Shown: positions 36,514 through 48,829 of the stretch, piece after piece
Layout of the letters: every line of letters starts with the position of its first letter
Numbering within the stretch: the stretch's first letter is position 1
NCBI GenBank assembly: GCA_030762175.1
Contig: CM060831.1
Span: 5,777,001-5,841,000, forward strand
Direction of reading: 5' to 3'
From: Metallyticus violacea
Lineage: Eukaryota > Arthropoda > Insecta > Mantodea > Metallyticidae
DNA: 64,000 nt
Translations under genes and position numbers: made by a program
The notes under the pieces: generated by a model
Database searches by the model: none
Told to the model about the DNA's origin: nothing
The model's input: the letters and a program-made list of their open reading frames with translations, nothing else

Positions 36514-37612
36514 GTTGTTTTTGTAGGCATTAAATCACAAAAATTAATGGTGTACTATTAATTAAATGAAATGTATCGGCACTGATAGACAAAGTTATAC
36601 TGTGTGGACATTTTTAAAAAAATTAAATATAACCATGGTTATGAACAGGGCCCTTGGTATCATCTTTACATTCACTAAAACAGAGAAAAATAACCGAAAG
36701 TTTCCAGCTATATTGCGTATTTATGAAGATAATGTTCATATGTTTCGATAAAACAAAAACATATTACTATTTAAAAACAATTACAATGTACAAATCAAAT
36801 AAAAACAATTTAAAGTTATATCGATTAGCATTGGCTTTGAAATTTTATTTAAATATTATTGTAGTAAAAACATGTGACGCAACCGTTTTTTGAAAGTTAT
36901 TACAAAGCGTTCTTAAATACAAATATAATTTTCAAACATATTGTATTAATATTTCACATCTATCTCCACGACGATACGTTTATTAAATGTAATATGCATT
37001 ATTATACATACAGTTTATACGCTGAGTTAATTTATCTTTTTATTTTAAAACAAAAGAAAGAAAATAAAACTAAGAACACTTTTTAAATTTAGGTTTTCAA
37101 GTATATCCCTACCCCTAAAGGTCTGGGGCCGCTAGAGCAATTTTAAAAGTTTGAGTGTCAGGTAAACCCTGACTCGTAATGGCCTGATTTTCCTCGTTTT
37201 CAGAAACTATTTTTCTTGTTTTCTTTTTTTAAAGGTACATACCGAATTTGCGAAAGAAACAAATATTGGTGGCGCAAGAGTAATTTTTAAATTTTATGTT
37301 TCAGATAACCCCCCCCCCACTCCTACTAATCTGATTTCACTGATTTTCATAAACTATTTTTCCTATTTTATTTCAATCGCATATACCGAGTTTCGTTGAG
37401 AAAATAAAAAAGTGTGGCCCTTGAGCGATTTTTTAATTTCGCTTTAATACCTACTCTTTAAATTTCCGTTTTCAGCTATACCCCCACTCCTAATGGCTCG
37501 ATTTCCCTAATTTTGGACAAAAATATTTTTTAAATGTATTTAAATTTATTTTGCTCATTATGCATAACCATTGTTCATTAGAGGGATTTTTAGGTTTCAG
37601 GTAAACCCGATT

Positions 37613-37927
37613 ATTTTTTTTTTATTTTTATTTTATTTTATTTATTTATTTTTTTTTATTTTGCTTATTTAAGGACGCTCTTTAACATCTCAGGTCATAA
37701 GCGTCCATTCAAATCAGGGCGTGAAACGGCCGATAAATTTTGCTCAGAGGCCTCTTTTATCAGGCTTCAGGTCCTTTATCATGTCGTAAATGTACGGCAC
37801 GGGATCCATGGCTTTACTTCCTTCGCATACTTAGGATTTTTACGCCCGAAGAAATCCATCGATCCTGACCGAATTTGAATCCGCGATTTTGGGACAAATA
37901 TGGTTACTATTACACCACAAGGACCGA
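37613..37927 (-). mobile_element. tRNA-derived SINE, family S2, inserted in family A copy 6
   Basis: On the minus strand the head (GGTCCTTGTGGTGTAATAG) leads to the body (GGGCGTAAAAATCCTAAG, GTACATTTACGACATGATAA) and a T/A-rich end. Flanking ACCCGATT at 37605-37612 and 37927-37934 is a clear 8-bp target-site duplication. Confidence 0.85.
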
Positions 37928-38929
37928 CCCGATTTCTCTGCTTTTCAGAAACTATTTTTCTTGTTTTATTTAAATGGTATATACAGAGTTTCGTTACGAA
38001 AAAACAAATATTAATTCTGATAGAGCGATTTTTAAACCCCTCCTACTAATCGTTCGATTTCATTGGTTTTCAGAAGTCGTTTTTATTATTTTATTTCAAT
38101 CGCATACATCGAGTTTCCTTTAAAAAGTTTAAATTGCGGCCTCTAGAGTGATTTTTATATTTCGTTTTAACCCCCTATGCTAACGGCCCGATTGCCCTAA
38201 TTTTCGTTAAGTATATTTATTTAAAGCAATATGCCGATTTTCGTTGGGGGAAAAATTGCGGCAGCTAGAGCGATTTAAAATGTTTCGCTTTAGGCTAACC
38301 CTCATCCCAATTGTCCAATTTTGCTATGAACTCGACGTATCGTTAATTAATTGATAGTTATATGCCGAGTTTCGTTGAGAAAAAAAAAACTGCGACCTCT
38401 ACAATGTTGACAGACACGCACTTGTGTATATTACCTATATAACTTTTTTCATTGTCATTTTCGGTGCCTAGTAGGTAGGATCGATGAAGAATTGAATACA
38501 TTTTTAAAAATCGTATCAAAAACTTCTTTCATTTAGACTTCGCATGCAGAGAATCCTGTGCACTAACTGGTTGAGAACGTTCAAATCTGAACCCTCACTC
38601 AACCCCGTACGCTCTAGGCAACACGCAAAACTTCGTGTCATACAGATTGCAGCCTTAACCGGTTAAAGAATGTGTTTGTGTAATCATGCTCAGCTAGATT
38701 CTGAAAATATCCAAGAAGGTGAGAGGGGTTGTTCTTTGGGTGTAAAAAGCGGACGAAAGTGAACCCGTTAGTCATCATAAAATGATGTTTTAAAGTGCAA
38801 CAACATGCAGTGTATAAATGCAGATGTAAGGCGTTAAGTTGCAAAATAAAACATACCAATATACAAAAATGTGAAGGATATGCCACTAATGTGTGGAATA
38901 AATTTCTTCTTGTTGTACATGATGATAAA

Positions 38930-39505
38930 TCCCCTTACTGGTTATGTATAATGTGAAAATTGTTCAACCCTACTAATATTCACATCTAGTACTCTCATTT
39001 AAAAGCACATTCGTTTAAAAATAATGATGATAGACCAATTTCACATCTGACTACAGAAGAAAAAGATATTATAATGAGAGAGTTGTGGTTCTGTGTGCTA
39101 AAGATCTACATCCCTTTAATATCATTTATAGCAAATAATTTGAGATGTTGAGACAAGAACTCATCATTACTGATGACATTTCACTCCATCCTATCACAAT
39201 TGCTCATCATGTGAAAGACCAGGCTGATAACATAAGAAGTATCATCCCTTGGGTTATGGCTGCGGCTGAAAAAAGAACTTGTGCAGCAACCGTCGATTGG
39301 TGTACTGATTCTTTCAATATCAGAAACATTATTTAACATATAAATGAAGATTGGAAACTACAGAATAATGTGCTTTTCACGACTAAGTTTCATCATCTGC
39401 AAAAAGCTGGGAAAAATTTATCCTAGATATTCAAGAAGAAATGGATGAACTGGGGAATTGTTGATATTCCAAATAACATTCACTGCGTTTGCTAGAAATC
39501 AAGAA
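38930..39505 (+). pseudogene. hAT transposase, 5' part
   Basis: The frame 39145-39336 encodes DDISLHPITIAHHVKDQADN and CAATVDWCTDSFNIRN. The latter is the T-x-D-x-W-T-D-like strand of hAT transposases (first catalytic Asp region). It continues NEDWKLQNNVLFTTKFHHL after a stop. Upstream PFNIIYSK fits the preceding helix. The gene is broken by stops and split by a family A copy after 39505. Confidence 0.65.
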
Positions 39506-39509
39506 TGCT

Positions 39510-40375
39510 AAAAAGTCCATCATGCATGAATTGTGTAAACTAAGCAAATTTCTCAGCAAGTAGAGTACTTTAAAACAAGAATATAAAATCCAAATTATGA
39601 CCTTATTAATTAATAACATGAGTTATGGCATTACTGTGTGTTAATCACCATGACAAACTCTAAAGCTAATCAATAAAAGAAAAACTGAACTATTATACAT
39701 TGCTTAACTGTTTATTTTTTTCCCTTGGAAATCATTTGAAATAAATGTGTATAGTGAAATTCTAATCTTCAAAAAGTGCATAGAACAAAATTAGAATTCC
39801 TGCAATCTATACGTGTTACAAATGATAAATCACATTTTTAGAATTATTATTGAGATTAAATCAGAAAAATTGATGATATGCTATCGATTAAATTAAATAT
39901 ATGACCACTGACAGATAAAGATAGATACTGTTTGGGTATTTTTATGTCACCATGTTTATGAACTGAGCCCTTGACATCATCTTTACATTCATTAAAATAG
40001 ACAGAAATAACAGGAAGAAACCTCGTGTATAGAAGAAGTTTATGAGTATCAATAAAACAAAAATATGTCACTATTTAAAAACAATCACAATGTACTAAGC
40101 AAATACACAGAATATTAACAACTTACAATTGAAAATCTCATTGATTTTCATTGGCTTTGAAATTAAATTTAAATTTAATTCTAGTAAAAACATATAATCC
40201 AAATATTTTCTAAAGGTTATTACTGAGCACTCTTACTTGCAAATATAATTCTCACATATAAATACACAAATATTTCACATTTGCTATTTTTACGATAATC
40301 CTTTTGTTAAATATAAAACATGTGCATTGTTATAAACATAGTATATATGCTAAATTAATTTGTCCTTTTATTTAA
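39510..40375 (+). repeat. Interspersed repeat family A, copy 7, inserted in a hAT transposon
   Basis: It starts GTCCATCATGCATGAATTGTG and AACTAAGCAAATTTCTCAGC, then GAACTGAGCCCTTGACATCA. It ends near TTTGTCCTTTTATTT without the subrepeat tail. The flanks are hAT coding remnants on the left and a reverse PLE fragment followed by hAT on the right. Confidence 0.75.
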
Positions 40376-40640
40376 AAAAACTGATACTAATAGTAAAGAG
40401 TATTGATACTGTTAATGATGGGACGCATACATTTCCAGTCTGGTGAATTTTAGGTAAACCATATATCTTGGCTATTGCAGGGTTGCTTTGTTTTATTTTG
40501 TATATTGTTTCCTTTGGGATGACTGTACATGTTTTAGAACCTTATTGATGGAATTAATACACCCTTTCAATGGGTCTGACTGGATCTGAACATATTCTTT
40601 TTTATTTAACAAATTCTGCTTTTTATTGTTATTACTATTC
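40376..40640 (-). pseudogene. PLE reverse transcriptase fragment
   Basis: On the minus strand the frame reads VIPKETIYKIKQSNPAIAKIYGLPKIHQTGN, given here in full only by its key words. IYGLPKIHQTGN is followed, after a frame change, by RPIINSINTLYY. G-L-P-K-I-H-K and R-P-I-x-N are hallmark PLE RT motifs. The rest of the element is absent. Confidence 0.6.
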
Positions 40641-40689
40641 TGTTTCCTTTGTTTTTATTACTATTCTTTTTCCTTCTGTTTCCATTTTA

Positions 40690-40965
40690 AGTTTTAATTT
40701 TAAACACTGTATTTATTTATAACTCTAGAGGTGGACCTGTATAGCATTATGAATACTGGAAACTATGATAACCTTCTAAACTGGAGGAAAGAGAATGAAA
40801 GAAGTCTATGTTTACAGGCCACACTTGCAAAACATATATTGTGTATTCCAGCAACAAGTGCTTCTAGTGAGTGTACATTTAGTAAAGGTTTACTACTACT
40901 AAACAGAAAGGTCAGAGAATGACTGATAATGCACCTGTTATTAAAACAATGATCAATAAGTATTT
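40690..40965 (+). pseudogene. hAT transposase, C-terminal dimerisation domain
   Basis: The frame 40731-40922 encodes NLLNWRKENERSLCLQATLA and IPATSASSECTFSKG followed by NRKVRE. This is the conserved hAT C-terminal signature (W-W-x3-....L-x-IPATSxxSERxFS). It probably belongs to the same element as 38930-39505, split by the insertions at 39510-40640. Confidence 0.75.
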
Positions 40966-40974
40966 GGCAAATAA

Positions 40975-42480
40975 ACATGGTGGTTGTATATTCAGTATTA
41001 GTTGATTTGGAGAAGACATATGATAGAATTAAGAGAGATGTCTTATGGTACAAATTATGGCATAAGGGGATGAGTAAGGAAATGATTGATTGTTGAAGGA
41101 GCTTTATAAGGACAATATGTTTTGTGTTGAACGTGAGGAAGGTTTTGTGACCCAAGATTGGGGGCTTAGATAAGGGTGCAAGTTCAGTCCTATTCTTTTT
41201 AATTTATATATAGATGATGTAATGGTAGGTTTACACACGTCAACATCCACAAACCAATAATAAACAAATCAGAAATCCTGGGGTGCTTTACATTAATAAT
41301 TAATGGCAGCGTCTATTTCAGTGATATGCATTGCATTATTAGATATTGTAAAGAATGAGATCTTACAGTGAATCAACAGAAGACTAAGATAATGGTATTT
41401 AAAAGGGGAAATAAACTGAGGAGGAATGAGACGTGGTTTATGTTAGGGAAGGAGATACAGATTGTGAAGAAATTTTCATACATCCTTCTGAGCTCCTCCG
41501 GTCAATTCAGAAATAAAAGAAATCATTGTTAACTGGTTATTGACTATTGTTGTTAACTATTATCTTGGAAATTAATTAAGCAATATATGTTTGTTGCAAA
41601 AGATATGAAGGTGAATTGGTTGCAAAGTATTTATAGGGCACTGATGCAGTCAAAATGGGCATTTGGCATTGAAATATGGGGGATAGAGGAAAGTTGGAAA
41701 TTAATTAGGTTTGTGTTGGAAATTTCATTAATGCTGCAAATGTAGGGGCATTGTTAGAAATGGGGAGCATTGGTGTGAGAGGATGGATAACAAAAAGAGT
41801 GTTGAAGTATTGGTTTCAGATACAACAGATGTTGGAGGTTTCTTTGTTAAATGAATGTTTAAAATTTCACGAGTCTGGGGTCAGGGATTTCTACTGGGTA
41901 AACAAAATTAGGCAAGAGTCAACAAGTAATGGAATGGGTGGTATATGGTTAAGAAATAATTTGGAGAGAGGTTTTTGGAAACAGATTAGAGTAAGGTTTT
42001 AGCATAAAGACAGGTTATTACATTCTATAATGAGGAGAAAGAGGTCCCTAGTGTTCTATCAGGAGATAAATGGGGATGTTAAAGAGGTGGATACATTAGT
42101 AAGTGTAATAAGCAGGAGAGAAAGATCATTTAGATTAGAAATCTGGAGCTTAAGGGGTTTTAGAAGTAATTGTGATTGTGGAGTTTGCACTATATGCGGG
42201 AATTTGGAAAATGTACAACTTATTTTATTTGAATGCTCAGGAACAAGTGAATAGAGACAATCAACAAATAGTTGAAGTTAAATAAGCAAATTGCAGCAAA
42301 GAAAATGTATGGTGACCAAAGACAAATTAGGAATCTTGGGAAATATTTGTATAGAGTTAAGGGCAGTGAGGAGAGAGGATTTGTGAATTTGATTGTGTTT
42401 GCCTTGTGTAATTGGGTAGTAGTGGTATTGTGATTTTGTATAATCGATAAAAATGTAAAAATGTGAATGGATGTAAGCTA
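40975..42480 (+). pseudogene. Non-LTR retrotransposon fragment: RT and C-terminal tail
   Basis: Translation over several frames gives VLVDLEKTYDRIKRDVLWYKL (RT motif with the first catalytic Asp) and SPILFNLYIDDVM. After a gap comes WAFGIEIWGIEESWK, as in the LINE RT thumb. Near the end, RSFRLEIWSLRGFRSNCD and CTICGNLENVQLILFECSG form the usual C-terminal cysteine-containing tail. The polymerase active site and much of the middle are degenerate. Confidence 0.65.
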
Positions 42481-42489
42481 GTTAGGGGC

Positions 42490-43590
42490 AAGGATTTTAT
42501 AAATGAGTACACATTTATTGCTATTTTAGGTGATTATTCAATTGTATAAAATGTTTTAGTTATTTTAGTGTTTCTTTGTTTAGTAGAAGAGGTAGTACCA
42601 AAGTCCTCTGGATATACCAGAGCTAGTGATGAACCAAGGACTGGGGCTTAGCAGACATTGTTAAATATACAACTAATTAGCATGTCAATTAAAATGTTTT
42701 GTGTAGGAGCGATTTAGAATATTGGCCTGGAAGAGAACCTGGTTAGAAACAGGCCATGTTGTAATAATAATGAATTCAGTGCTATTTACATAAATATAAA
42801 TACTAATGAACAGACAACACAATTAGATCCAGATCAGGTAAATGACCTGTTACTTATTCATGATAATTTTGAAAAGTAGAATTGTGTAGTGTGAGTGTTA
42901 AACTATCATATATGTAAATAGTAATAATATATTGCCATTATATTTGAGAGGTATTTAAAAGAATGAGGTTTTGTTTCTTAATTACTCTCTGTATTACTGT
43001 TTACGATAAAGTATTTATTTTTATCATGTTTTGTACAGAGGAAATAATGATTGTTATGGGTGAGAAAGTATTTTATTTAAAAAAAGGAACCATCTAATTT
43101 TAAAAATTATAAGACTATAACTGATTTGTTTAATAATAGGAGAAAAATTTGTGCAACCATTTGCAACTTCAAATGTAAAATAAAACAAAATATTTCAGTG
43201 TATTTCGGTATTCATTCAGTATAACTCATAAAATTAATCACTTTTGGATTGGAAATCTGAATGTTCTTATAGTGTCACTCGATTTTATAGTGCCACCAGC
43301 TGATATATGTGTAGGTTAAGCTGCAAGACATAAGGGATAATGGTTTGAAAATTGATTATTCAACCTCATCAGTCGCCTTGTTGATCGCTCTCTGACTGGC
43401 CAGACATAAACCGATTATATGTGCTACATTGCAGCTGTCTAGCACAAAACATATATATGTGTCATGCTATGTTATATACCCTTTGACCTGAGTCATCTCT
43501 TGAATGCAAAATTCTTTTAAATCCTAATTGTTACATCTCATGGTTCAAAAGATAACCAGCAAGCTGTGTAGCCACTGCAGCAGTTATTTT
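42490..43590. other. Unassigned intergenic DNA
   Basis: AT-rich, with no protein-like frame or repeat matched elsewhere in the window. Confidence 0.3.
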
Positions 43591-43599
43591 ATATGGTAT

Positions 43600-43715
43600 G
43601 CACTACAGATGCTGACTAGTGTGTGTTCGGTTAGCTCTGTGGCAGAATGTGCAGTAATGTCATTATTAAGAGCACAGGTTCACCTCCTGGCATGAAGCAT
43701 TTTTTTAATAAACCT
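43600..43715 (+). mobile_element. tRNA-like SINE fragment, family S4
   Basis: GTTAGCTCTGTGGCAGAATG, TTATTAAGAGCACAGGTTCA and CCTCCTGGCATGAAGCA match the minus strand of 23340-23480 in the same order. Confidence 0.6.
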
Positions 43716-43767
43716 TTGAAACTGATGACAAATGTTTCTCATACACAGCAAACTATAATGTTAACAT

Positions 43768-44410
43768 ATTATATATATGAAAAATAATGCAACACTATTA
43801 ACTATGTAACTAAAATAACAATGACAAAAAAGCAGAAAAGGATAAAACACTTTGAAAATGATTTGTAATCGTTATATTTCCAACTGAGTTCTTGTATGGC
43901 AAGAAGACAAGTGAAGGTAGTAAAAATAAAGATTGAATATCGAAGGTAATGTTATGCATAGAAACAGATAAAATAAGCAACAGGAGTGTGTGAGAGGGAG
44001 AAAAAAAAATAAAAATAATATGTAAGATTTAAACCTGTTGGTATTTGCTCTTTATGCAAAAATATAGCTGCCATTTCTCTATCTCTGAGTAAACTTTCAG
44101 AGCTATGAGTAGGTAACTCATAAACAGGCATAAAATTAAAAGCATCATCAAAATCCTTACAGTGAGATAGGGTACGTTGGGCAACTGGCAAGGGAGACTT
44201 GGTTTCAGCAGAACGTCTATGATCGTCCATATGGAGCAAAATTACAGTAGAAGTTACACCAATATAAAATGTTTTACAAGATAACATATATACGACGTTT
44301 TTAGAAGAACAGGTAGCAATTGAAGAAATGTTAAATTCTCTGGATAATTTAGGGCTGTGGAATGAATGACATGGCATAATTAACACAGAGGTTTTACATT
44401 ATAATATATA
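43768..44410 (-). pseudogene. PLE family P1, 5'-truncated copy with GIY-YIG domain
   Basis: The minus-strand frame 44386-43952 encodes KNVVYMLSCKTFYIGVTST, then HMDDHRRSAETKSPLPVAQR and SESLLRDREMAAIFLHK. It matches the GIY-YIG end of the P1 element at 27890-28263. Here the second Cys pair before YIG is lost by a short deletion. The 3' end runs into TATATATA at about 43768-43780. The 5' truncation lies in another TATATATATTATAAT at about 44400-44420. Confidence 0.85.
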
Positions 44411-44653
44411 TATTATAATATTTCCTTCAGTATTTATATCTAAATGCAATTTTCTGCTAACACATTCCCTGTATATGCAAGAAGGGCAGCTTATGGGCAC
44501 AAATTCATGAAGCTGTGATGTTGTTGCCTCTTGTCCATACTACTGTAGAAATTTGACAGCTATTCCTGGAAGATTCAGAGTAGTTATACATGCTGAGGGT
44601 TAATTTGTGTTTATTTATGATATTTTCTCTTTAGAAGATAAATATTTCTGTTC

Positions 44654-44880
44654 ATGTATTTATTTAGTTATTTGTATGGGAGCTTATACAGAAGAGCAAT
44701 GCCCTCTGAACTGCTACTCTACCCTAATGTTCTCTTTCCAGTGCTTATGATTGCGACCATTACATTTACAGGCAAAGCTCCCACTGCATGTGCTTTAAAT
44801 ATAGAGTTTACGAGTGTCCCGGAAGTTCTGAAATTGACACATAGAATGTGGCAATGACTCGTTTTTTTTTTGCCAAAGGG
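44654..44880 (-). mobile_element. tRNA-like SINE, family S5
   Basis: On the minus strand it reads CCAAAGGGTGTACA-related words in reverse order, CACTCGTAAACTCTATA, GCCTGTAAATGTAATGGTCG and GTAGAGTAGCAGTTCAGAGG. It is collinear with 22605-22900. Confidence 0.6.
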
Positions 44881-44939
44881 TGTACATGCAATGAACTCTC
44901 ACAGATAAGCAGACCATACAAGTTAGAGATAGGACAATT

Positions 44940-45800
44940 ACTCATGTCCATCTATAATTATGATTGCTGAATTAGAAGAAATTATAGCAGAACAATCAAA
45001 CACCATTATAAATACACTTAGCATATTCAGTTTTCGATTATTAAGTAATAATTTAACATTAAATGTGCAAAAAACTAAAGCACTTATGTTACACTACTGC
45101 AATAACAGACATGAGAATCTAGACATAAATGTTATAATTAATGCAGAAGCAATAGAACAGATTAATCATATAAATTTCTTGGGAATCATTGTTGATGATC
45201 AATTAACTTTCATATGTCATGAAGACTATTTCTGTAACAAAGTGAGCACATGTATATATTTATTCAGAAAATTATCGCAATATTTAAATTCAGATAGTCT
45301 AAAGTTAGTATATTATGGTTTAATCTATCAGTATTTTTGTTATGCAATTGAGGTTTGGGGAAGTACATATGGTGAAAAAATGAACAGACTACTAATCCTT
45401 CAAAAAAGTCGTTTGAGATGTATATATAAGGTAAACAGGAGAGTATCATGTAGAAGTATTTTTAAAAAATCTAAAATGTTAACTATGTTATCATTATATG
45501 TGTATAAGGTAGTTCTATTTGTCATTAGCAATGAATCAGACAAGACCCTAAACAAGGACTGCCATAACTATAGCACTCAAACTCAGAACAATCATCATCA
45601 TCTAAATATAAACAAAAAAGCTACTGAAACAGATCCTGGAATTATTGGTAAAATTTTGCATAATAAACTGCTACTTTTTTTTTTATGGGAAAAGCTGGGG
45701 ATGAGGGCAAGTGAAACATTTGATAGTACAAGAATAATGGTTTTATCTTGGAAACAGTATATGAAGTTAAATAATGAAGCACATTTCTGATGAATATGGA
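44940..45800 (+). pseudogene. Non-LTR retrotransposon RT thumb and C-terminal region
   Basis: A 276-codon open frame begins IAELEEIIAEQSNTIINTLS and runs through NLTLNVQKTKALMLHY, INFLGIIVDDQLTF, FCYAIEVWGSTY and LLILQKSRLRCIYKVNRR. These are the motifs that follow the YADD box in jockey/CR1-like RTs, ending in the 3' thumb. The catalytic palm is missing, so this is a 5'-truncated LINE copy, unusually well kept in frame. Confidence 0.75.
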
Positions 45801-46030
45801 GTTGGCAACTCATTTTGTTTTATACAGTATTGGAGTTCTGAGATAAACTGTAATAAATGATGTAACATACACACAACCAATCTGATTGATACATTTTATC
45901 GCCACATTCAGTTCAGTGAAATACATTTTGAACAGAGAAAATTACATTATTTGGTGTTTTATCATATAGATCTCAATTCCACTCTTTTCTTCTACAGACA
46001 CACACATTAACACTTTAACAAATACTGTCT

Positions 46031-46185
46031 TCAGCTGGGTCCTATCATAGAGTGTTGTCCCATAGGCATTCCAACAGGATACTGTGGCCCACCTGGCTAC
46101 TGTGGTGGTGTAGGCTGTTGCTGGGGTAAAATTACTATGCTGCCAGGCATTAGGGAGTGCATCTGCATTGCTGGTGATCCCTGTG
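46031..46185 (-). CDS. MED14: MED14 terminal exon, with in-frame TAG
   Basis: The acceptor TCTTCCCCAG at 46186 completes a codon with the G left by the previous exon and gives AQGSPAMQMHSLMPG. After PTPPQ an in-frame TAG (46099-46097) interrupts the frame, which then continues PGGPQYPVGMPMGQHSMIGP to the expected stop TGA at 46033-46031. CAG to TAG is a single C-to-T change on the coding strand. Confidence 0.7.
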
Positions 46186-46264
46186 CTGGGGAAGATGTCA
46201 TCTGTACAAAAGTAAAATGTACTGAAATTGTGTATGAGGGTCAGTTCTTGGAATGAAGCAAAAA

Positions 46265-47700
46265 ATGATGACATCCTTTTTTTTAAATTATTCTTATTTT
46301 TCACCATAGTTTCCCTTGACACCAAGGCACTTTGTCCAGCGATGTTCTAATGCCTTTATCCCAACACAAAGATTAGATTCCTCCAGACCAGCAAAATATC
46401 CTTCAATTGATGATTTAAGCTCTTCATCTGAGGAAAATCTATTATCACCAAGGAATTTTCTCAGTTTAGAAAACAGATTAAAGTCAGATGGAGCCAAGTC
46501 AGGGAATAAGGTAGATCTGGCATAAAATCTTACCCCAATTCATTAACTTTTGCCAATGCAATAACACATGTGTATGGATCAACATTGTCCAAGAAGCAAG
46601 AAGCCTTTCTTCTTTGATAAACCTGGCCTTTTTCATATATTTTTTTCTTCAAAAGGTCATAAAGGTTAGCATAATATGCTCCAGTAGAAAAATAATCAAT
46701 TAGCATTCCCAGCCCAGGCACTTGGCCTTCTTTGGCGGTGGAGAATCTTAATGCTTCCATTGTTTAGACAGCAGTTCCCAAACATTTCCCATACACGACC
46801 ACCTTTTCCCACATGAAATTACTGGCAATCCCTCCATCACTTTGCTGCTTAGTAATAATTCACTTACAAGTTCATGCGCTGCTTGATGTGTAGTTTAGAA
46901 GAAATTAACTGTTTACATACATTCTGTACCCTTACTGTGAAACAGAATATTTATATTAAATAATACATGAAACTGTTTAACTGAAATACACAATGGGTGA
47001 CTGACATTGTCATCAGCTGACAGTGTGACTGATAGGTCATGAAACATGTCCTAAATTTTAACATTTAAAGAGTGAAACGCTTAAGAGTGTTGAAGATTTT
47101 AGCCATTTTAACTATTTTAAAATTTTAACCCTTCCCATGGGAAAGAGATTTTAACTGGTTTAAAAATAGGTGTTAAATAAAGCAATTACTATGTTTTACT
47201 GTGTTGAATCCGATCAAGTTTTATAATGGTGTTAGTTCTTTTTTGAGCAGATTGAATTCAAATCAAACTCCTAGTAGAAGCAAGGCAAAGGTTTATGTTC
47301 ATAATATACAGCCCTCATTTGGAAGTGTGATCTGCTAAATGGAGATTTGCTTGCCGGCAGAGTCAGATATTCATAGCCCCTTCACTTCAAGCAATACATT
47401 TTAACAGTTCCAAGTTAAGGTTTGCAAAATTCCTGATTTTTGTGCAAGCTTTCTCAGAGATTTCTTTGGATTTAGTTCTATCTTTTCTCTAATGTCATAC
47501 AGTTTTTCCTTTGTAAGAACATGGCATTTTACTTTGTTTCTTATCAAGAACAGATCCCGTTTCCCTAAATCTATTCACAAGATTATGAACAGTTTCTCTA
47601 CAAGGTGCATGAACAGCAGAGAATCTATCTTTAAATCGCCATCTCACTTCTATACTCAAGTTTGTTGGCACATAGGAATCATACATGAAGATTCTATGCT
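46265..47700 (-). pseudogene. mariner-type transposase, degenerate, in a MED14 intron
   Basis: On the minus strand, 47686-47495 encodes PCRETVHNLVNRFRETGSVL, the N-terminal helix-turn-helix of this transposase group. 46760-46530 gives GMLIDYFSTGAYYANLYDLL and CVIALAKVNELG, the region around the second catalytic Asp (DNAPVHT is changed to DNVDPYT). 46497-46294 gives APSDFNLFSKLRKFLGDNRF and GIKALEHRWTKCLGVKGNY, the conserved C-terminus. Frameshifts and losses between the blocks make it inactive. Confidence 0.75.
46765..47490. other. Degenerate middle of the mariner copy and unassigned intron DNA
   Basis: Between the recognisable N- and C-terminal blocks of the mariner copy no catalytic-core words remain. 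The stretch is AT-rich intron sequence of MED14. Confidence 0.35.
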
Positions 47701-48574
47701 AAAGAACACTTTTGTCATTATAATAGCACTAACACACTATAATACTGAAATATGTGGTCTCACAATCTTCAATTCTACAACAATAGACTTGGCGTCAGCA
47801 CTTGGAGAGGCGAGAAGTAGAGGGGGGGGGGACAGGATTGATTAGAAACAGGGCAGGTTAATTTCCCTTAAGCTAGCTAGCCATGCAACCAAATAAAAGT
47901 TCTGTTGTTGACACATGGTGCTGCTGACAGGCTAACACATTATCCACAGATCAGAGTACATCTAATAGAGAGTAGTTCATCAGTTTCAGCATGTAAACTG
48001 AGGATGGGGTAAGTATGAAAAAACCCCCTTAAATAAACATATATATTAGTGGCAAATGGTGTTCAACTTACATAAAATAAATGGTCTAGCAGGAGAATAA
48101 ACAGTACAACCATAATCCAACTTGGATTGTATTAGACTACAATAGATCCATAACATCACTTACCTGTCCATGAGATGAAGTAGAGAAGGGCTAAAATTTG
48201 TAAAGAATATTCACATTTCCCACATAAGGAGTAAAGGTGAGCATTCCAATTTAGTTTATGGTAAAAAATCAAGCCCAAAACCAATGTTCATCCACAAATG
48301 GTAATATAGTTGTTCAAAAACAAGGTGGAATATGGGAGTCATAAACTCCTTTTGGTGGCAAAAATTCACACACACTGTTTTTCAGTTGAAAATTTAAAAG
48401 CATGTAAAGAGAGTGCAATGATGTACAAGGTTGCAGCTTATGTTAAATGAAGCTTATATATGAACCAACACAGTAAAAGCAGTGTTAAAGTTATAAAAAT
48501 TAAAATACTGTAAAGGCATTACTATTTCCATCCAGGTATAAATCTATGTTGTATACTACAGCAAGGTAATGTAC

Positions 48575-48829
48575 CTGAAGAGCCTGGCTCTGTTGGCAGG
48601 ATAAGGTTGGCCAGCACATCTCTAACAGCAGGGAATAATGAAACATTTGTGCTGTGACACACCAAATTCTGCAAAATGCTTCAGCTGATGGTTGGCAGCT
48701 GTGGTTGCAGTGGCAGGACCTGGATCTCTTTTCTCAGCTAGCTGCGTCAGGTTTGTACTGACATCATACACAAGAGGCAGCACTATCCATTGTACTTGGA
48801 TAAGATCCTCCAATTCTGGTTATCTGTAA
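48575..48829 (-). CDS. MED14: MED14 penultimate exon, two apparent frameshifts
   Basis: After the acceptor TTAACAG it opens LQITRI, the expected continuation of ILFF from the previous exon. The frame then changes by one base to LIQVQWIVLPLVYDVSTNLT, and near 48640 it changes again from QHKCFI to FPAVRDVLANLILPTEPGSS. Both shifts look like one extra base. The donor is CTTCAG|GTACAT. Skipping to the AG before GATCTT would avoid the first shift but lose LQITRI. Confidence 0.7.

Larger units (their letters stand above)
36300..38530 (+). repeat. Interspersed repeat family A, copy 6 (longest, with nested SINE)
   Basis: It starts GAGGTTCGTCACGCAGGAGC and GCAAACTAAGCGAATTCCTC. It holds the (TTA)n tract at 36454-36513 and an extended subrepeat tail from about 37080. 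An S2 SINE interrupts it at 37613-37927. The tail has steps of about 126-131 bp between successive CGATTT...TTTTCAG words, and the copy ends at the CATTTTCGGTGCCTAG motif. It is the best copy for building a consensus. Confidence 0.8.

Noticed and set aside
38560..38665. tRNA-like words GGGTTCAGATTTGAAC on the minus strand
   Set aside because: No second copy in the window and the A-box side is weak, so no SINE is called.
46775..46870. CAGCAGTTCCCAAACATTTC-type words resembling a known SINE end
   Set aside because: Only one copy, and the match is to memory of generic repeat wording; not enough to call.
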